Source: Actinomycetes bacterium (GTDB lineage Bacteria > Actinomycetota > Coriobacteriia > Coriobacteriales > Eggerthellaceae). From it: 64,000 nucleotides of DNA. Position numbers and translations under genes: made by a program. Shown here piece by piece: positions 43,501 to 53,118 of the stretch. Where the stretch lies: the NCBI GenBank assembly GCA_023460315.1, contig JAEWQO010000126.1, forward strand, positions 1 to 64,000, read 5' to 3'. The notes under the pieces were generated by a model. It ran no database searches and was not told where the DNA came from. It saw only the letters and a program-made list of their open reading frames with translations. Positions within the stretch are counted from its first letter, which is position 1; each line of letters starts with the position of its first letter.

Positions 43501-45990
43501 ATGGGAGGTAAGGCATCAAGTTTGAGCAGGCGTTCTTTCTTGAAGGGGACGGGCGCGCTTGGCACCTTGGCGGTTGCGAGTGGAGCGAGCGTCGCAACCA
43601 ACACGCTGTTTGCGGCGCAGGAGGCATCGGCGACCGAGAAAGAGGACACCATAGCATGGAGTCAGTGCAATGTGAACTGTGGAGGCAACTGCGTCTTCCA
43701 GTGGCACTCCCATGAGGGCAAGATTCTCTATATGGAGTCTGACAACACGGGGGAGGACGACCTTCAGGCCCGCGCGTGTCTTCGGGGGCGGTCCATGCGT
43801 CGCTGGATCAACAGCGCAGACCGCCTTCTGTATCCCATGAAGCGTGTCGGCAAGCGGGGTGAAGGGAAGTTCGAGCGCATCAGTTGGGATGAGGCGCTCG
43901 ACACCATTGCCGATCAGCTTCGCTATACCATCGACACGTACGGCAACGAGGCCATTTACATCATTTATGCGACTGGCATGTATTCTTGCACGGGCAAGCA
44001 GCCGGGGATGCGTCTGCTCAGCATGTTGGGCGGCTATCTCAATCAGGGCTACGATTACTCCACCCATATGCTGCAGGCCGTCATGCCGTATCTGTACGGC
44101 AGCTCGGATAATTTGGATGACGACGGCAACCATGTCAAGCTGGGCAAGCCGGCGACGGCGTTCAGCCCTTATGATGCGACGAACGCCTCGTCGTTCTCGG
44201 AGGCAGAACGTGCTTCCGACTTGGTGGTGATGTTTGGCAACAGTCCGGCAGAAACTCGCATGGGCGGCGCGAATGCCGTGTGGGATTTCGCGCGGGTGCG
44301 TGAGGCGGTCCAAAGCCGCGGGGGCAGGATCATCAACGTCGACTATCGCCTGAACGAGACGGCTTCGGGGCATGCCGACGAGTGGCTTCCCATCAACCCG
44401 GGAACCGATGCCGCGCTGTGTAGCGCCCTTGCCTACGAATGGATTGCTGGCAGCACGGTAGACAAGGATTTTTTGGATGAGTACTGCGTTGGCTATGACG
44501 AGGACACGATGCCGGAGTCGGCCAAGGGGCAGAACAGGTCCTACAAGGACTACATCATGGGCACTGGCTACGACAAGGTGGCGAAAACACCTGAGTGGGC
44601 CGCTCCCATCACGGGCATTTCGGCGGATGACATCAGGGCACTTGCCGATGAGATTGCTGCTGCGGATGCACCGTTCATCTGCCAGGGGTGGGGGCCGCAG
44701 CGTCACACCAACGGCGAAGATGCGACTCGCGCCATCTGCATGCTGCCTGTCCTCATCGGGAAGATTGGCCTGCCTGGAACCAACACTGGCCAGAGGGAAG
44801 CAGAGCCGCCGGTGTATCTGGTGAGCGGCATCCCGTTCAAGAATCCCCTTAAAACGGCGATCCCCGTGTATCAATGGGCCAATGCCGTCGATCACGGTCA
44901 CGAGATGACTGCCACCAACGCCGGCATCATGGGAGCGGAAAAGCTGACGACCGACATCAAGTTCATCTGGAATTATGCTGGTAACTGTTTGACGAACCAG
45001 CATGGCGACATCAACTACACCCACGACCTTCTTGTTGACGAGAGCAAGTGCGAATTCATTTTGGTATGGGATACCGTCATGACCGACTCTGCGAAGTACG
45101 CCGATATCCTTCTCCCCGATGCCATGCGTTCGGAACAGCTGAATATGCAGACTCAAGGGTATTCGGAGTATTACACGGCCGTTGTCGTTGGTGGGCCGGC
45201 ACAGGACCCGCCGGGAGAGTGTCGCTCCAGCTATGACGTGTGCGCTGACCTTGCCGAGAGGTTTGGCATCCGCGACGAATTCACGGAAGGTCGCACGCAC
45301 GACGATTGGATCCAGCATCTTTACGAGCAGGGTGCCGAGGCCGATGAGGACATGCCGACATGGAGCGAGATCAAAGAGCAGGGTATATATAAGCGGGCGC
45401 TGCCCCCTGCCATCGGACTCGAGAAATTCCGCACCGATCCTGCCGAGAATCCGCTGGCCACTCCATCGGGAAAGATAGAGATATATTCCGAAACATTGGC
45501 CGACATTGCGCAGACGTGGGAGCTTGCTGACGACGAGGTCATCAATCCGATTCCGCAATTCGTCCCCGGTTTTCATGGGTATGGTTCTACGACCGACGAG
45601 TTTCCCCTGTATGGGACAGGATTTCATCACAAGAGCCGTGCGCATTCATCGTTTGGCTTCATCAAGGAGCTGGAAGCGGTCGCGCGTCAGCAGGTGTGGA
45701 TCAACGAGATCGATGCGCGCGAGCGTGACATCAAGAGCGGCGATATCGTTTCGGTCAAGAGTCCGGCGGGTGAAATCGAGATAGAGGCAAAAGTCACTCC
45801 CCGCATCATTCCCGGCACGATCGGCATCCCCCAGGGTGCTTGGCATAACGCCGACATGGAAGGGGATCGCATTGACCGAGGGGCGTGCGTCAACACCTTG
45901 ACGGTCTATCATCCCTCGCCGCTGGCAAAGGGAAACGGCACCGCGCATTCCATGATCGTTCAAGTTGCCAAGATTCAGGAGAGGGGATGA
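43501..45990 (+). CDS. Tat-exported DMSO-reductase-family molybdoenzyme, catalytic subunit
   Basis: An 829-aa DmsA-like oxidoreductase. The Tat signal SRRSFLK is at residues 9-15; the [4Fe-4S] ligands are Cys56, Cys60, Cys64 and Cys93. The Mo-bis-MGD region has GNSPAETRMGG, and the likely Mo-ligand Ser is in GYDYSTHM. C-terminal GIPQGAWHNADM and CVNTLT fit the family. It reduces an S- or N-oxide or related acceptor outside the membrane, with the next two genes supplying electron transfer and anchor. ATG 43501 follows GAAGGAGG. Acceptor identity is not deducible. Confidence 0.93.
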   Translation: MGGKASSLSRRSFLKGTGALGTLAVASGASVATNTLFAAQEASATEKEDTIAWSQCNVNCGGNCVFQWHSHEGKILYMESDNTGEDDLQARACLRGRSMRRWINSADRLLYPMKRVGKRGEGKFERISWDEALDTIADQLRYTIDTYGNEAIYIIYATGMYSCTGKQPGMRLLSMLGGYLNQGYDYSTHMLQAVMPYLYGSSDNLDDDGNHVKLGKPATAFSPYDATNASSFSEAERASDLVVMFGNSPAETRMGGANAVWDFARVREAVQSRGGRIINVDYRLNETASGHADEWLPINPGTDAALCSALAYEWIAGSTVDKDFLDEYCVGYDEDTMPESAKGQNRSYKDYIMGTGYDKVAKTPEWAAPITGISADDIRALADEIAAADAPFICQGWGPQRHTNGEDATRAICMLPVLIGKIGLPGTNTGQREAEPPVYLVSGIPFKNPLKTAIPVYQWANAVDHGHEMTATNAGIMGAEKLTTDIKFIWNYAGNCLTNQHGDINYTHDLLVDESKCEFILVWDTVMTDSAKYADILLPDAMRSEQLNMQTQGYSEYYTAVVVGGPAQDPPGECRSSYDVCADLAERFGIRDEFTEGRTHDDWIQHLYEQGAEADEDMPTWSEIKEQGIYKRALPPAIGLEKFRTDPAENPLATPSGKIEIYSETLADIAQTWELADDEVINPIPQFVPGFHGYGSTTDEFPLYGTGFHHKSRAHSSFGFIKELEAVARQQVWINEIDARERDIKSGDIVSVKSPAGEIEIEAKVTPRIIPGTIGIPQGAWHNADMEGDRIDRGACVNTLTVYHPSPLAKGNGTAHSMIVQVAKIQERG

Positions 45991-45994
45991 CATC

Positions 45995-46618
45995 ATGGCA
46001 CAACAGGGTTTCTATTTTGATAATGCACGCTGCACGGGTTGCAGGACTTGTGAGATGGCCTGCAAGGATTACAAAGACCTGAGCACTGCCATCAGCTTTC
46101 GACATGTCTATGATTATGAGGGCGGAGAGTGGGTGCAGGAGGAAGATTCCGGGTATCGGCAAGACAGCTTTATGTACCATCTGTCAATCAGCTGCCAACA
46201 CTGTGACCATCCTGCGTGTGTTGGCGTCTGTCCGACGCACGCCATGCATAAAGACGGCGACACGGGACTGGTCTCGGTTGACGCTTCGCGCTGTGTCGGA
46301 TGCGGCTACTGTGTGATGGCCTGTCCCTACGATGCGCCGACGGTTGACCGTGAGAAAGGACATTCGGTGAAGTGCGATGGCTGTGCTGACCGTGTGGCGG
46401 AGGGGCTGCAGCCCATCTGCGTGCAGGCGTGCCCGCTCCGTGCGTTGGATTTTGGGGATATAGCGGCATTGCGCAGCGCCCATGACGGCGTCGATGCCAT
46501 TGCGCCCATGCCGCAGGGCAGCTATACCAGCCCCAACATCGTCATCAAAACGAGTCCCGATGCACGTGCAACAGATGACACGTCAGGGTTTATTGCCAAT
46601 GCGTTGGAGGTGTTCTGA
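45995..46618 (+). CDS. DmsB-like four-cluster ferredoxin subunit
   Basis: A 207-aa electron-transfer subunit with four Cys groups for [4Fe-4S] clusters: CTGCRTCEMAC, CQHCDHPACVGVC, CVGCGYCVMAC and CDGC...CVQAC. It links the membrane anchor to the molybdoenzyme. It starts 4 nt after the catalytic gene's stop; the AGGAGAGGGG ribosome site overlaps that gene's end. Confidence 0.93.
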   Translation: MAQQGFYFDNARCTGCRTCEMACKDYKDLSTAISFRHVYDYEGGEWVQEEDSGYRQDSFMYHLSISCQHCDHPACVGVCPTHAMHKDGDTGLVSVDASRCVGCGYCVMACPYDAPTVDREKGHSVKCDGCADRVAEGLQPICVQACPLRALDFGDIAALRSAHDGVDAIAPMPQGSYTSPNIVIKTSPDARATDDTSGFIANALEVF

Positions 46619-46619
46619 T

Positions 46620-47477
46620 ATGGAAGCGGCATTCGCTGAACTGCCTCTGGCTATATTTACCACGCTGGCTCCCCTGGGGGCTGGATCGTTCGTTGCCCTC
46701 GCGTTGGCGTTTTTGACGGTCGATTTCTCTGAAGAGCAATTGAAGCGGGTGGATGCTCTGACCTTTGTCCCGTTGGGTGTTGTGCTGGTTGGCTTTGCTG
46801 CTTCTTTCATGCATCTGGCATCCCCTTTGCATGCGCCGTATGTTTTGAGCGGCATCGGATCGTCGCCGCTGTCGAATGAGATCTTCGTTGGGTCGGTGTT
46901 TCTTGTGCTGTCGTTTGTCTACGCGATCTTGGCAGTCCGCGGCAAGCTGTCCAGGAGCGTTCGTACGGGCTTTAGCATCGTGGTCGCCCTCGCAGGTCTT
47001 GTGTTTGCTCTCTTTACCGGCATGGCGTATGTCATTGAGACGATCAGCTCTTGGAACACGTTCCTTGTGCCCTTGCAGATGGTGGGATTCTCGCTTCTCG
47101 GCGGCATCGGGCTGGGTTTGCTGGTGTTGGTTTTGGCTGGAGTTTCTGACGAAGCACGGAAGAGTTCTTTTAAAGTGGGAGCCATTCTCATGATTGCCGT
47201 TGGCTTGGTTTTTTCCTTGCTTGGCCTCTGCGGACAGGTCATCCTGGTGAACTCTCAGTTTACCGTTGCTGTCGCGGGCGCTGATCTGGTGGCGCAGGTT
47301 CTTCCCAGCCTCGCCTGTGCCGTGGTCTGTTTGACGCTTGCAGGCATCGCCGCCGTGGCTTTCTTCTTCGCGAAGAGGTCGCTGTCCTTGGTGGTGCCGG
47401 CCACGGTTTTTGCCGTCGTTGGCGTGTTCTTGGCCCGTTTGGTTTTTTACGCTCTGCAGCTTTCTGTGGGGCTGTAG
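46620..47477 (+). CDS. DmsC-like membrane anchor subunit
   Basis: A 285-aa protein with eight hydrophobic segments, the DmsC family size. It has an N-terminal FTTLAPLGAGSFVALA segment and the HLASPLHAPYVLSGIGSSPLSNEI motif between helices 2 and 3, typical of the anchor that oxidises menaquinol. GGAGGTG lies 8 nt before the ATG. It ends the three-gene operon. Confidence 0.9.
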   Translation: MEAAFAELPLAIFTTLAPLGAGSFVALALAFLTVDFSEEQLKRVDALTFVPLGVVLVGFAASFMHLASPLHAPYVLSGIGSSPLSNEIFVGSVFLVLSFVYAILAVRGKLSRSVRTGFSIVVALAGLVFALFTGMAYVIETISSWNTFLVPLQMVGFSLLGGIGLGLLVLVLAGVSDEARKSSFKVGAILMIAVGLVFSLLGLCGQVILVNSQFTVAVAGADLVAQVLPSLACAVVCLTLAGIAAVAFFFAKRSLSLVVPATVFAVVGVFLARLVFYALQLSVGL

Positions 47478-47483
47478 CGGTGG

Positions 47484-47505
47484 GGGACCTCTTCGCGGGG
47501 GTCCC
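47484..47505 (+). terminator. Weak hairpin after the dms operon
   Basis: GGGACC/GGTCCC stem with a 10-nt loop, 7 bp after the dmsC stop. No U-tract, so only a tentative terminator. Confidence 0.3.
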
Positions 47506-47747
47506 TCATTCGTGACAGGGCCTTCACCTGACGTTTGCGGCCCGGTCTCGCGGGCATGCCCCCTTTGCTTTGGTGCTTACATCCGAGTGTTGTTTTGTCG
47601 AGGCCTCTGCGTGCTGGCGCTGTTTTCCATGGCCAGATTCTTGCCAACCCTCCAGGACGCTTGTGGTTCAAAAGGCGATGGGTATACTGGACGGTGCGAT
47701 GCGAGGACAAACGAAGGCTGATCGACACTGCTCGGGGGGAGGCGCAC

Positions 47748-48662
47748 GTGAACCAGGTAACGGCGCATTTCGTGACTTTGTGGTGTGCGATTTTTGCAAA
47801 GCTTGAGAAGGGGTTGGAGCGTCAGCTGGGCGGTGTGAGCTTGACCGTGCTTCAGTACCGTGTGCTTTTGCAGGTTGCCAGGCCAGAAACGGTCGAGGTG
47901 CGGGAAGCGCGTCTGGCGCGTGTTCTGATGGCCCGTCCGTCGGCCATCAGCATGTCCGTTGATGCATTGCGGCAACGGGGATTGGTTCTGGTCAAGGAGG
48001 ATTCCGGTGATGCCCGGGCTTTGATCGTCGGTATCAGCGATGAAGGGCATCGGTGCCTGAAGACCGTCAATGCTCGCGTGGAGAGGTTTTTGGAGGCCTC
48101 TTGGCAGTCCCTCGATCTTCTCGAGTTCACCCTGCTCATGGAGATGATGTATGACTCGCTTGCCAAACCGGGCGGATTCTTTGTCTATCTCGACCCGTCG
48201 GTGCGTCGGGGCGAGCGGCTTCCGCTGCCCTATCTTCTTACCTTTATGAGCATGTTTACCCAGGTGGTGACGACGACGGCCAAGAAGGGAGCCGATCTGT
48301 CCCTCACCGAATATCGGTTTCTTCTTGAGCTGCTGCCTAAGCGGAGGGATGTGGTGAAGCGTTTGCGCGCAAGGGAATTCGTCGGTTTGCTGAGGGTCAA
48401 ACGCTCGTATGTCACCACCGCATCGTATAAACTTGCCGAAGCGGGACTCATCGTTCGTGAACCTGATCCGGATGACGCGCGCGGCATCCTCTTCACCCTG
48501 ACGGCAGAGGGGGAACGTGCTGTGTCGCTGATTGGAGACGATGTCGCAGCGGTGTTCGAAGGAATGTTTGCACGAGGCTCACAGGGTCGGGCACGCGTCA
48601 TGCGCTTGGCAAAGAAGCTTTTGTCGGGAGTTGATGCCGTGCTGGGAGGGGAGAATCCATGA
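47748..48662 (+). CDS. Double-domain MarR-family transcriptional regulator
   Basis: A 304-aa protein made of two MarR-like winged-helix halves (about residues 1-145 and 150-300). The first contains ARLARVLMARPSAISMSVDALRQRGLV and a DSGDARALIVGISDEG wing; the second RVKRSYVTTASYKLAEAGLI and a DPDDARGILFTLTAEG wing. MarR proteins are normally single-domain dimers, so this covalent pair resembles a built-in dimer. GTG 47748 with GGGGGAGG is preferred. It overlaps the next gene by ATGA and probably controls the second dms pair (inference). Confidence 0.8.
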   Translation: MNQVTAHFVTLWCAIFAKLEKGLERQLGGVSLTVLQYRVLLQVARPETVEVREARLARVLMARPSAISMSVDALRQRGLVLVKEDSGDARALIVGISDEGHRCLKTVNARVERFLEASWQSLDLLEFTLLMEMMYDSLAKPGGFFVYLDPSVRRGERLPLPYLLTFMSMFTQVVTTTAKKGADLSLTEYRFLLELLPKRRDVVKRLRAREFVGLLRVKRSYVTTASYKLAEAGLIVREPDPDDARGILFTLTAEGERAVSLIGDDVAAVFEGMFARGSQGRARVMRLAKKLLSGVDAVLGGENP

Positions 48663-51175
48663 AAGCTGGTTCGCGGGGGGTTCATGCCTGCATGGCAGAT
48701 CAGGGGGATGCTGTTGGGCCTTCCGGATCCAAAGGCGCAGGCGGGCGTATGGCTCATGGGGGAAATGACCAAGCGAAGCCACCGGAAGAAGGAAGTGAGG
48801 CGGTTTCTTCGGGAGAATGTGCGGTCTGGCAGAGCTGTTCGGTCAACTGTGGCTCCCGGTGTCCTGTGCGGCTGCACGTGCGGGACGGACGGGTGCGTTG
48901 GGTCGAAACCGATGCTCAGCCGGAACGCGAGGGCGTCCCTCAGATGCGCGCCTGTTTGCGTGGGCGTGCGCTGCGTTATTGGCTTGAGGCACCTGAGCGG
49001 CTCAACGTGCCGCTCAGGCGGACGGGACGGCGAGGGGAAGGCCTGTTTGAGCCTATCTCATGGGATGAGGCGATCAAGGAGATTGCCTTCCATATCAGAC
49101 GGGTCGTGGCAACGTACGGAAACGATGCCGTGTTTCTTCCTTATGCGACGGGACTGTGGCCGACCAAAGGATCTCCCTTTGAGCGCTTGATGAACTGCTA
49201 TGGGGGCCACTTGGGATCATATGGCGACTATAGCAGCATGCAGTTGCAGGAGGCCATCCGCTACACCTATGGCGACGATGGATACTATTCGTCTTCGGTG
49301 TTGGGGGAAACGGAGCATTCCGATTTGGTGGTGCTGTTTGGGAACAGTCCTGCCGACACGCGCATGGGAGGCGCGGGAGCGGCTTGGGAGTTCGCGCAGG
49401 CGCGGGAGAAGGCGGGCTTCAAGGTGATTTCCATTGACCCGCGACACACGGAAACGCTTGCGGGTCATGATGACGAGTGGGTTCCTATCCGGCCGGGAAC
49501 CGACGCTGCGCTGGTTGCCGGAATAGCCTTTGTCCTCATCACCGAAAATCTTGTTGACCAAGAATTCCTCGACACCTATTGCGTCGGTTACGACGCATCG
49601 ACGTTGCCGCCGAGTGCGGCTCCGAACGCGTCATACCGCGATTATGTCTTGGGAACGGGCGAGGATGGCATTGCCAAGACTCCAGCCTGGGCCTGCCGGG
49701 TGACCGGTGTGCCAGAGAAACGCATCGTGTCGTTGGCGTTTGAGATGGCTTCAGCAAAGGCGCTGTTCGTGGCGCAAGGATGGGGCCCGCAGCGCCACGA
49801 GGTGGGCGAGCTGACGGCGCGGGCTATTCCGCTGCTTGCCCTTCTGACAGGCAATGTGGGATTGCCGGGCACGAATTCGGGTGTGCGAGAACGGTTTCTT
49901 CCTTTTGTGGTGCCGGAAGAGCCGATTGGGGAGAATCCGGTCAAGGCGCGCATACCTGTGTTCATGTGGACTGATGCTATCGTGCGGGGGACGGAACTCA
50001 CTGCGCGTAATGCTGGCGTCAGGGGTGTTGACCGCTTGCGCACGCCAATCAAGCTCATCATCAACCATGCAGGCAACTGTTTGACCAACCAGCATGCCGA
50101 CATCAATCGGACTCACGACATTTTGGCCAATGAAAACCTGTGTGAGTTCATTGTGGTCTGTGATGTCAATCTGACTGATTCGGCGCGCTACGCGGACATC
50201 GTGCTGCCCGATGTCGCGCGGGCAGAATCCCGAAATCTCATGTCATCGGGCAGCGCGGATATCGTGCGTGCCCTTGTACGCGGTGAAGATTGGGGGGCCT
50301 CTGTCGGTGATCGCCGTCCGGCATGGGATGTTGCAGCGGCCATCGCCGACGCGTTGGGTGTTGGGAAAGCGTTTCGGGCGAATGGGGCTGACGAGCGGGA
50401 GGTGTCCAGTGCACGGCTCGCCGATGCCGGCAGCAGCGGATGCGCCATCGAGCTTCCCTCGTTCGAACGTCTGGAACGCGAAGGGTTGTGGAAAGCTGCT
50501 TATGGGGGACCGCGGGTTGCCTATGCCGATTTTCGCGCTGATCCGCAAGCTCATCCGCTTTCCACTCCATCGGGAAAGATCGAGATTTACTCGGAGCGGC
50601 TGGCGCAGCTGGCAAAAACGAGAGACCTGGAGCCTGGCCAGGTGATTCATCCGCTTCCCCTCTATGATCCGGGACTTGAGGGTGCAACGTCGCCGGCTCG
50701 TTCGAAGTATCCCTTTCAACTCATTGGCTATCACTGCCGCCAGCGCGTGCACTCTTCGTTTGGAAACGTCGAGGTACTGAAAAGCATTGCCCCGCACGCA
50801 ATGCAGATGAATCCTCTTGATGCCAAAAAATTGGGCGTGGTCTCCGGGGAGCGCGTTCTGGTAGAGAATGCTCGTGGCACGCTGGAGATAGCGGTGCGCA
50901 TCACGCCGCGCATCATGCCAGGCGTGCTGGCCATTCCGCAAGGCGCCTGGCACCATGCGGACATGTACGGTGATCGTGTCGACCACGGTGGATGCATTAA
51001 CACCCTCACGTCGGCGCGTCCCACTCCTTTGGCGAAAGGAAATCCTCAGCATACCAACCTCGTGCGTGTACGCACGATGGGGGATGACGCCTCCATGCAG
51101 AAGGTCCACGTGCAAGACCCCAGCCTTGCCCGTGGCGAGAGGGGAGGGGACGGACATGCCGAAGGCGGCCAATGA
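48659..51175 (+). CDS. DmsA-like molybdoenzyme without Tat signal
   Basis: An 838-aa paralogue of the enzyme at 43501. The [4Fe-4S] ligands are Cys60, Cys64, Cys68 and Cys99; the likely Mo-ligand Ser is in YGDYSSMQ; GNSPADTRMGG and GIPQGAWHHADM-like (AIPQGAWHHADM) segments are present. The first 50 residues are Gly/Ala/charged with no RR motif and no hydrophobic helix, so it is probably cytoplasmic. It is translationally coupled to the MarR gene and to a DmsB-like gene, but no anchor gene follows. Substrate and electron donor are unknown. Confidence 0.9.
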   Translation: MKAGSRGVHACMADQGDAVGPSGSKGAGGRMAHGGNDQAKPPEEGSEAVSSGECAVWQSCSVNCGSRCPVRLHVRDGRVRWVETDAQPEREGVPQMRACLRGRALRYWLEAPERLNVPLRRTGRRGEGLFEPISWDEAIKEIAFHIRRVVATYGNDAVFLPYATGLWPTKGSPFERLMNCYGGHLGSYGDYSSMQLQEAIRYTYGDDGYYSSSVLGETEHSDLVVLFGNSPADTRMGGAGAAWEFAQAREKAGFKVISIDPRHTETLAGHDDEWVPIRPGTDAALVAGIAFVLITENLVDQEFLDTYCVGYDASTLPPSAAPNASYRDYVLGTGEDGIAKTPAWACRVTGVPEKRIVSLAFEMASAKALFVAQGWGPQRHEVGELTARAIPLLALLTGNVGLPGTNSGVRERFLPFVVPEEPIGENPVKARIPVFMWTDAIVRGTELTARNAGVRGVDRLRTPIKLIINHAGNCLTNQHADINRTHDILANENLCEFIVVCDVNLTDSARYADIVLPDVARAESRNLMSSGSADIVRALVRGEDWGASVGDRRPAWDVAAAIADALGVGKAFRANGADEREVSSARLADAGSSGCAIELPSFERLEREGLWKAAYGGPRVAYADFRADPQAHPLSTPSGKIEIYSERLAQLAKTRDLEPGQVIHPLPLYDPGLEGATSPARSKYPFQLIGYHCRQRVHSSFGNVEVLKSIAPHAMQMNPLDAKKLGVVSGERVLVENARGTLEIAVRITPRIMPGVLAIPQGAWHHADMYGDRVDHGGCINTLTSARPTPLAKGNPQHTNLVRVRTMGDDASMQKVHVQDPSLARGERGGDGHAEGGQ

Positions 51176-51803
51176 GGAATGCAGAACGGTGCAGTATGGG
51201 TTTCTGTTTGACCAGGCTCGCTGCACAGGATGTAAAACCTGTGAGATCGCCTGCAAGGACTACCATGGGCTTGATGACGAGCTCGCCCTGCGAACGATCT
51301 ACGAATATGCAGGAGGATCGTGGTCGGAAGACGAGCAAGGTGCCTGGTCTCAAGATGTGTATTGCTACTATCTCTCTATGTCATGCAACCATTGCAGCAA
51401 TCCCGTGTGCATTCGCTTCTGCTCGTCGGGAGCGGTGACCAAAGACGAGCGCGGCTTCGTCACCATAGACCGGGAAACCTGCATGGGATGTCAGCAATGC
51501 ATGATAGCCTGTCCCTACCATGCGCCACGCTTTGATGAGCGCCATGGCGTGGTGGTGAAATGCGATGGATGTCGTGACCGCATCGATGCTGGCAAGGGTC
51601 CCATCTGCGTTGAAGCCTGTCCTCAGCGGGCTCTGTCATTTGGACGCTATGGTGATTTGGCCTCTTCTCCCGATGCGACCGCAGATATAGCACCCTTGTC
51701 GTCCTCCGAGCTCACGCAACCGAATTTCCTGGTAGAACCATGCGCAAGTGCCCGTGACAACGGCGATGAGACGGGAGGCATCGTCAATTTGAGCGAGGCT
51801 TGA
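51156..51803 (+). CDS. DmsB-like four-cluster ferredoxin subunit, copy 2
   Basis: A 215-aa electron-transfer protein with Cys groups CTGCKTCEIAC, CNHCSNPVCIRFC, CMGCQQCMIAC and CDGC...CVEAC, sufficient for four [4Fe-4S] clusters. It overlaps the preceding gene by 20 bp, with GGGGAGGGG upstream of ATG 51156. It partners the Tat-less DmsA-like enzyme. No membrane subunit follows. Confidence 0.9.
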   Translation: MPKAANEECRTVQYGFLFDQARCTGCKTCEIACKDYHGLDDELALRTIYEYAGGSWSEDEQGAWSQDVYCYYLSMSCNHCSNPVCIRFCSSGAVTKDERGFVTIDRETCMGCQQCMIACPYHAPRFDERHGVVVKCDGCRDRIDAGKGPICVEACPQRALSFGRYGDLASSPDATADIAPLSSSELTQPNFLVEPCASARDNGDETGGIVNLSEA

Positions 51804-51896
51804 GAGCGGAGAGCGTCGCTGGTCATCGCCGTTTTGGGGTGGAGGGGGTGATCGGACGGCCCATGCCGTTCCGCTTTGGACACCGGCGCTGCTTGC

Positions 51897-52973
51897 CTAT
51901 CCGAGGATTTCGGCCTCCCTTGGATAGCTGTTGAGCACTTCGCTGCCAGTCTCGGTGACGAGAACCAGGTCTTCTATGCGCACGCCGAATTCGCCTGGCA
52001 GGTAGATGCCTGGCTCGATGGAGAATACCATTCCCACTTCGACCGGAGCGTCATGGGTGGCCGACACGTCGCCGGGTTCGTGAACGTCAAGCCCGATCTG
52101 ATGTCCGAGCCGATGGGTGAAGTAGGGGCCAAAGCCGGCTTCCTCGATGACATCGCGGGCTGCTTTGTCGAGGTCGCAGAAGCGCACGCCGGGCGCAACC
52201 AACGCGCGTGCCGCCTCGTTGGCTTTCCGGACGGCCTCGTACACGTTGCGCTGTCTGTCCGTTGGCGCTCCAAAAAAGAAGGTGCGGGTCATGTCCGAGC
52301 AATACTCGTCCTGGCGACATCCCACGTCGAAGAGCACCACGTCACCTTTCTTGAGTTGCGTGCTGTCTGGCTCGTGGTGGGGGTCGGCGGCGTTTGCTCC
52401 AAAACTGACGATGGGCGCGAACGAATGGCCCTGGGCTCCGAGTTCCCGGTAGATGCCTTCCAGAAGGCCGGCGACCTCGGCTTCGGTCATGCCTTCATGC
52501 ACGAGCGATCGGAACTGCGCCATGGCGGCATCGTTGGTGCGTGAGGCAGCGCGCATGAGGTCACGCTCGGCATCGTCCTTGATGGCGCGCGCGTCATCGA
52601 CGGCCTCGGAGGCCAACACGAACCCCGATGCCGCCTGGCGCTCCATCAGGGGTATGAGGAATCGGGCTGCCAGGTTCTTGTCGCACCCGAGGGGTGCGTC
52701 GCCGTCGCACACTGCGGCGACGAGGGACAGGGGATCGTCGGTGTCTTTGAAGGGGAGAACTTCGCAGTCGCTGTTCTCAGGTGCCGTGAACAGCTCGTTG
52801 AGAACGAGTGTCGGACGCTGCTCGGAAGAGAGGACGAGGCCGAGAAACCGTTCTCCCGGCTCAATGAATGCACCGGTCAGATACTGAATGGAGCGGGGAT
52901 CGCAGACGAGCATCTGGGTGAGGCCGCGGGCTTTGAGGTTGTCAATCGTCGCTTCGATGCGGTGGGCGTTCAT
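51897..52973 (-). CDS. Xaa-Pro aminopeptidase-like M24 metallopeptidase
   Basis: A 358-aa pita-bread peptidase with an N-terminal creatinase-like domain (residues 1-125). Metal ligands are visible: Asp in LFDVGCRQDEYCSDMTR (two Asp), His in RLGHQIGLDVHEPGD, Glu in FSIEPGIY and Glu in RIEDLVLV. It removes N-terminal residues before proline in the cytosol. ATG 52973 has AGGAGA 6 nt upstream; the longer upstream frame to 53333 is rejected. Confidence 0.92.
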   Translation of the reverse strand: MNAHRIEATIDNLKARGLTQMLVCDPRSIQYLTGAFIEPGERFLGLVLSSEQRPTLVLNELFTAPENSDCEVLPFKDTDDPLSLVAAVCDGDAPLGCDKNLAARFLIPLMERQAASGFVLASEAVDDARAIKDDAERDLMRAASRTNDAAMAQFRSLVHEGMTEAEVAGLLEGIYRELGAQGHSFAPIVSFGANAADPHHEPDSTQLKKGDVVLFDVGCRQDEYCSDMTRTFFFGAPTDRQRNVYEAVRKANEAARALVAPGVRFCDLDKAARDVIEEAGFGPYFTHRLGHQIGLDVHEPGDVSATHDAPVEVGMVFSIEPGIYLPGEFGVRIEDLVLVTETGSEVLNSYPREAEILG

Positions 52974-53118
52974 GAAGTATCTCCTGTCGGTTGTCGTGTA
53001 GTGCGATGATATCCCAAAAGCGCTGTGGCAGGAAAGGTGTTTTGAGGCCCGTCTTTGCCGTCGATGAAGGATTCCCGTTTCCGTTTGGTTCACGCGTCTC
53101 GTCCGTCTGGCTTGGCGT

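Noticed and set aside
43516..45645. 709-aa open frame antisense to the Tat-exported DmsA gene
   Set aside because: Antisense shadow of a strongly supported gene; no family motifs.
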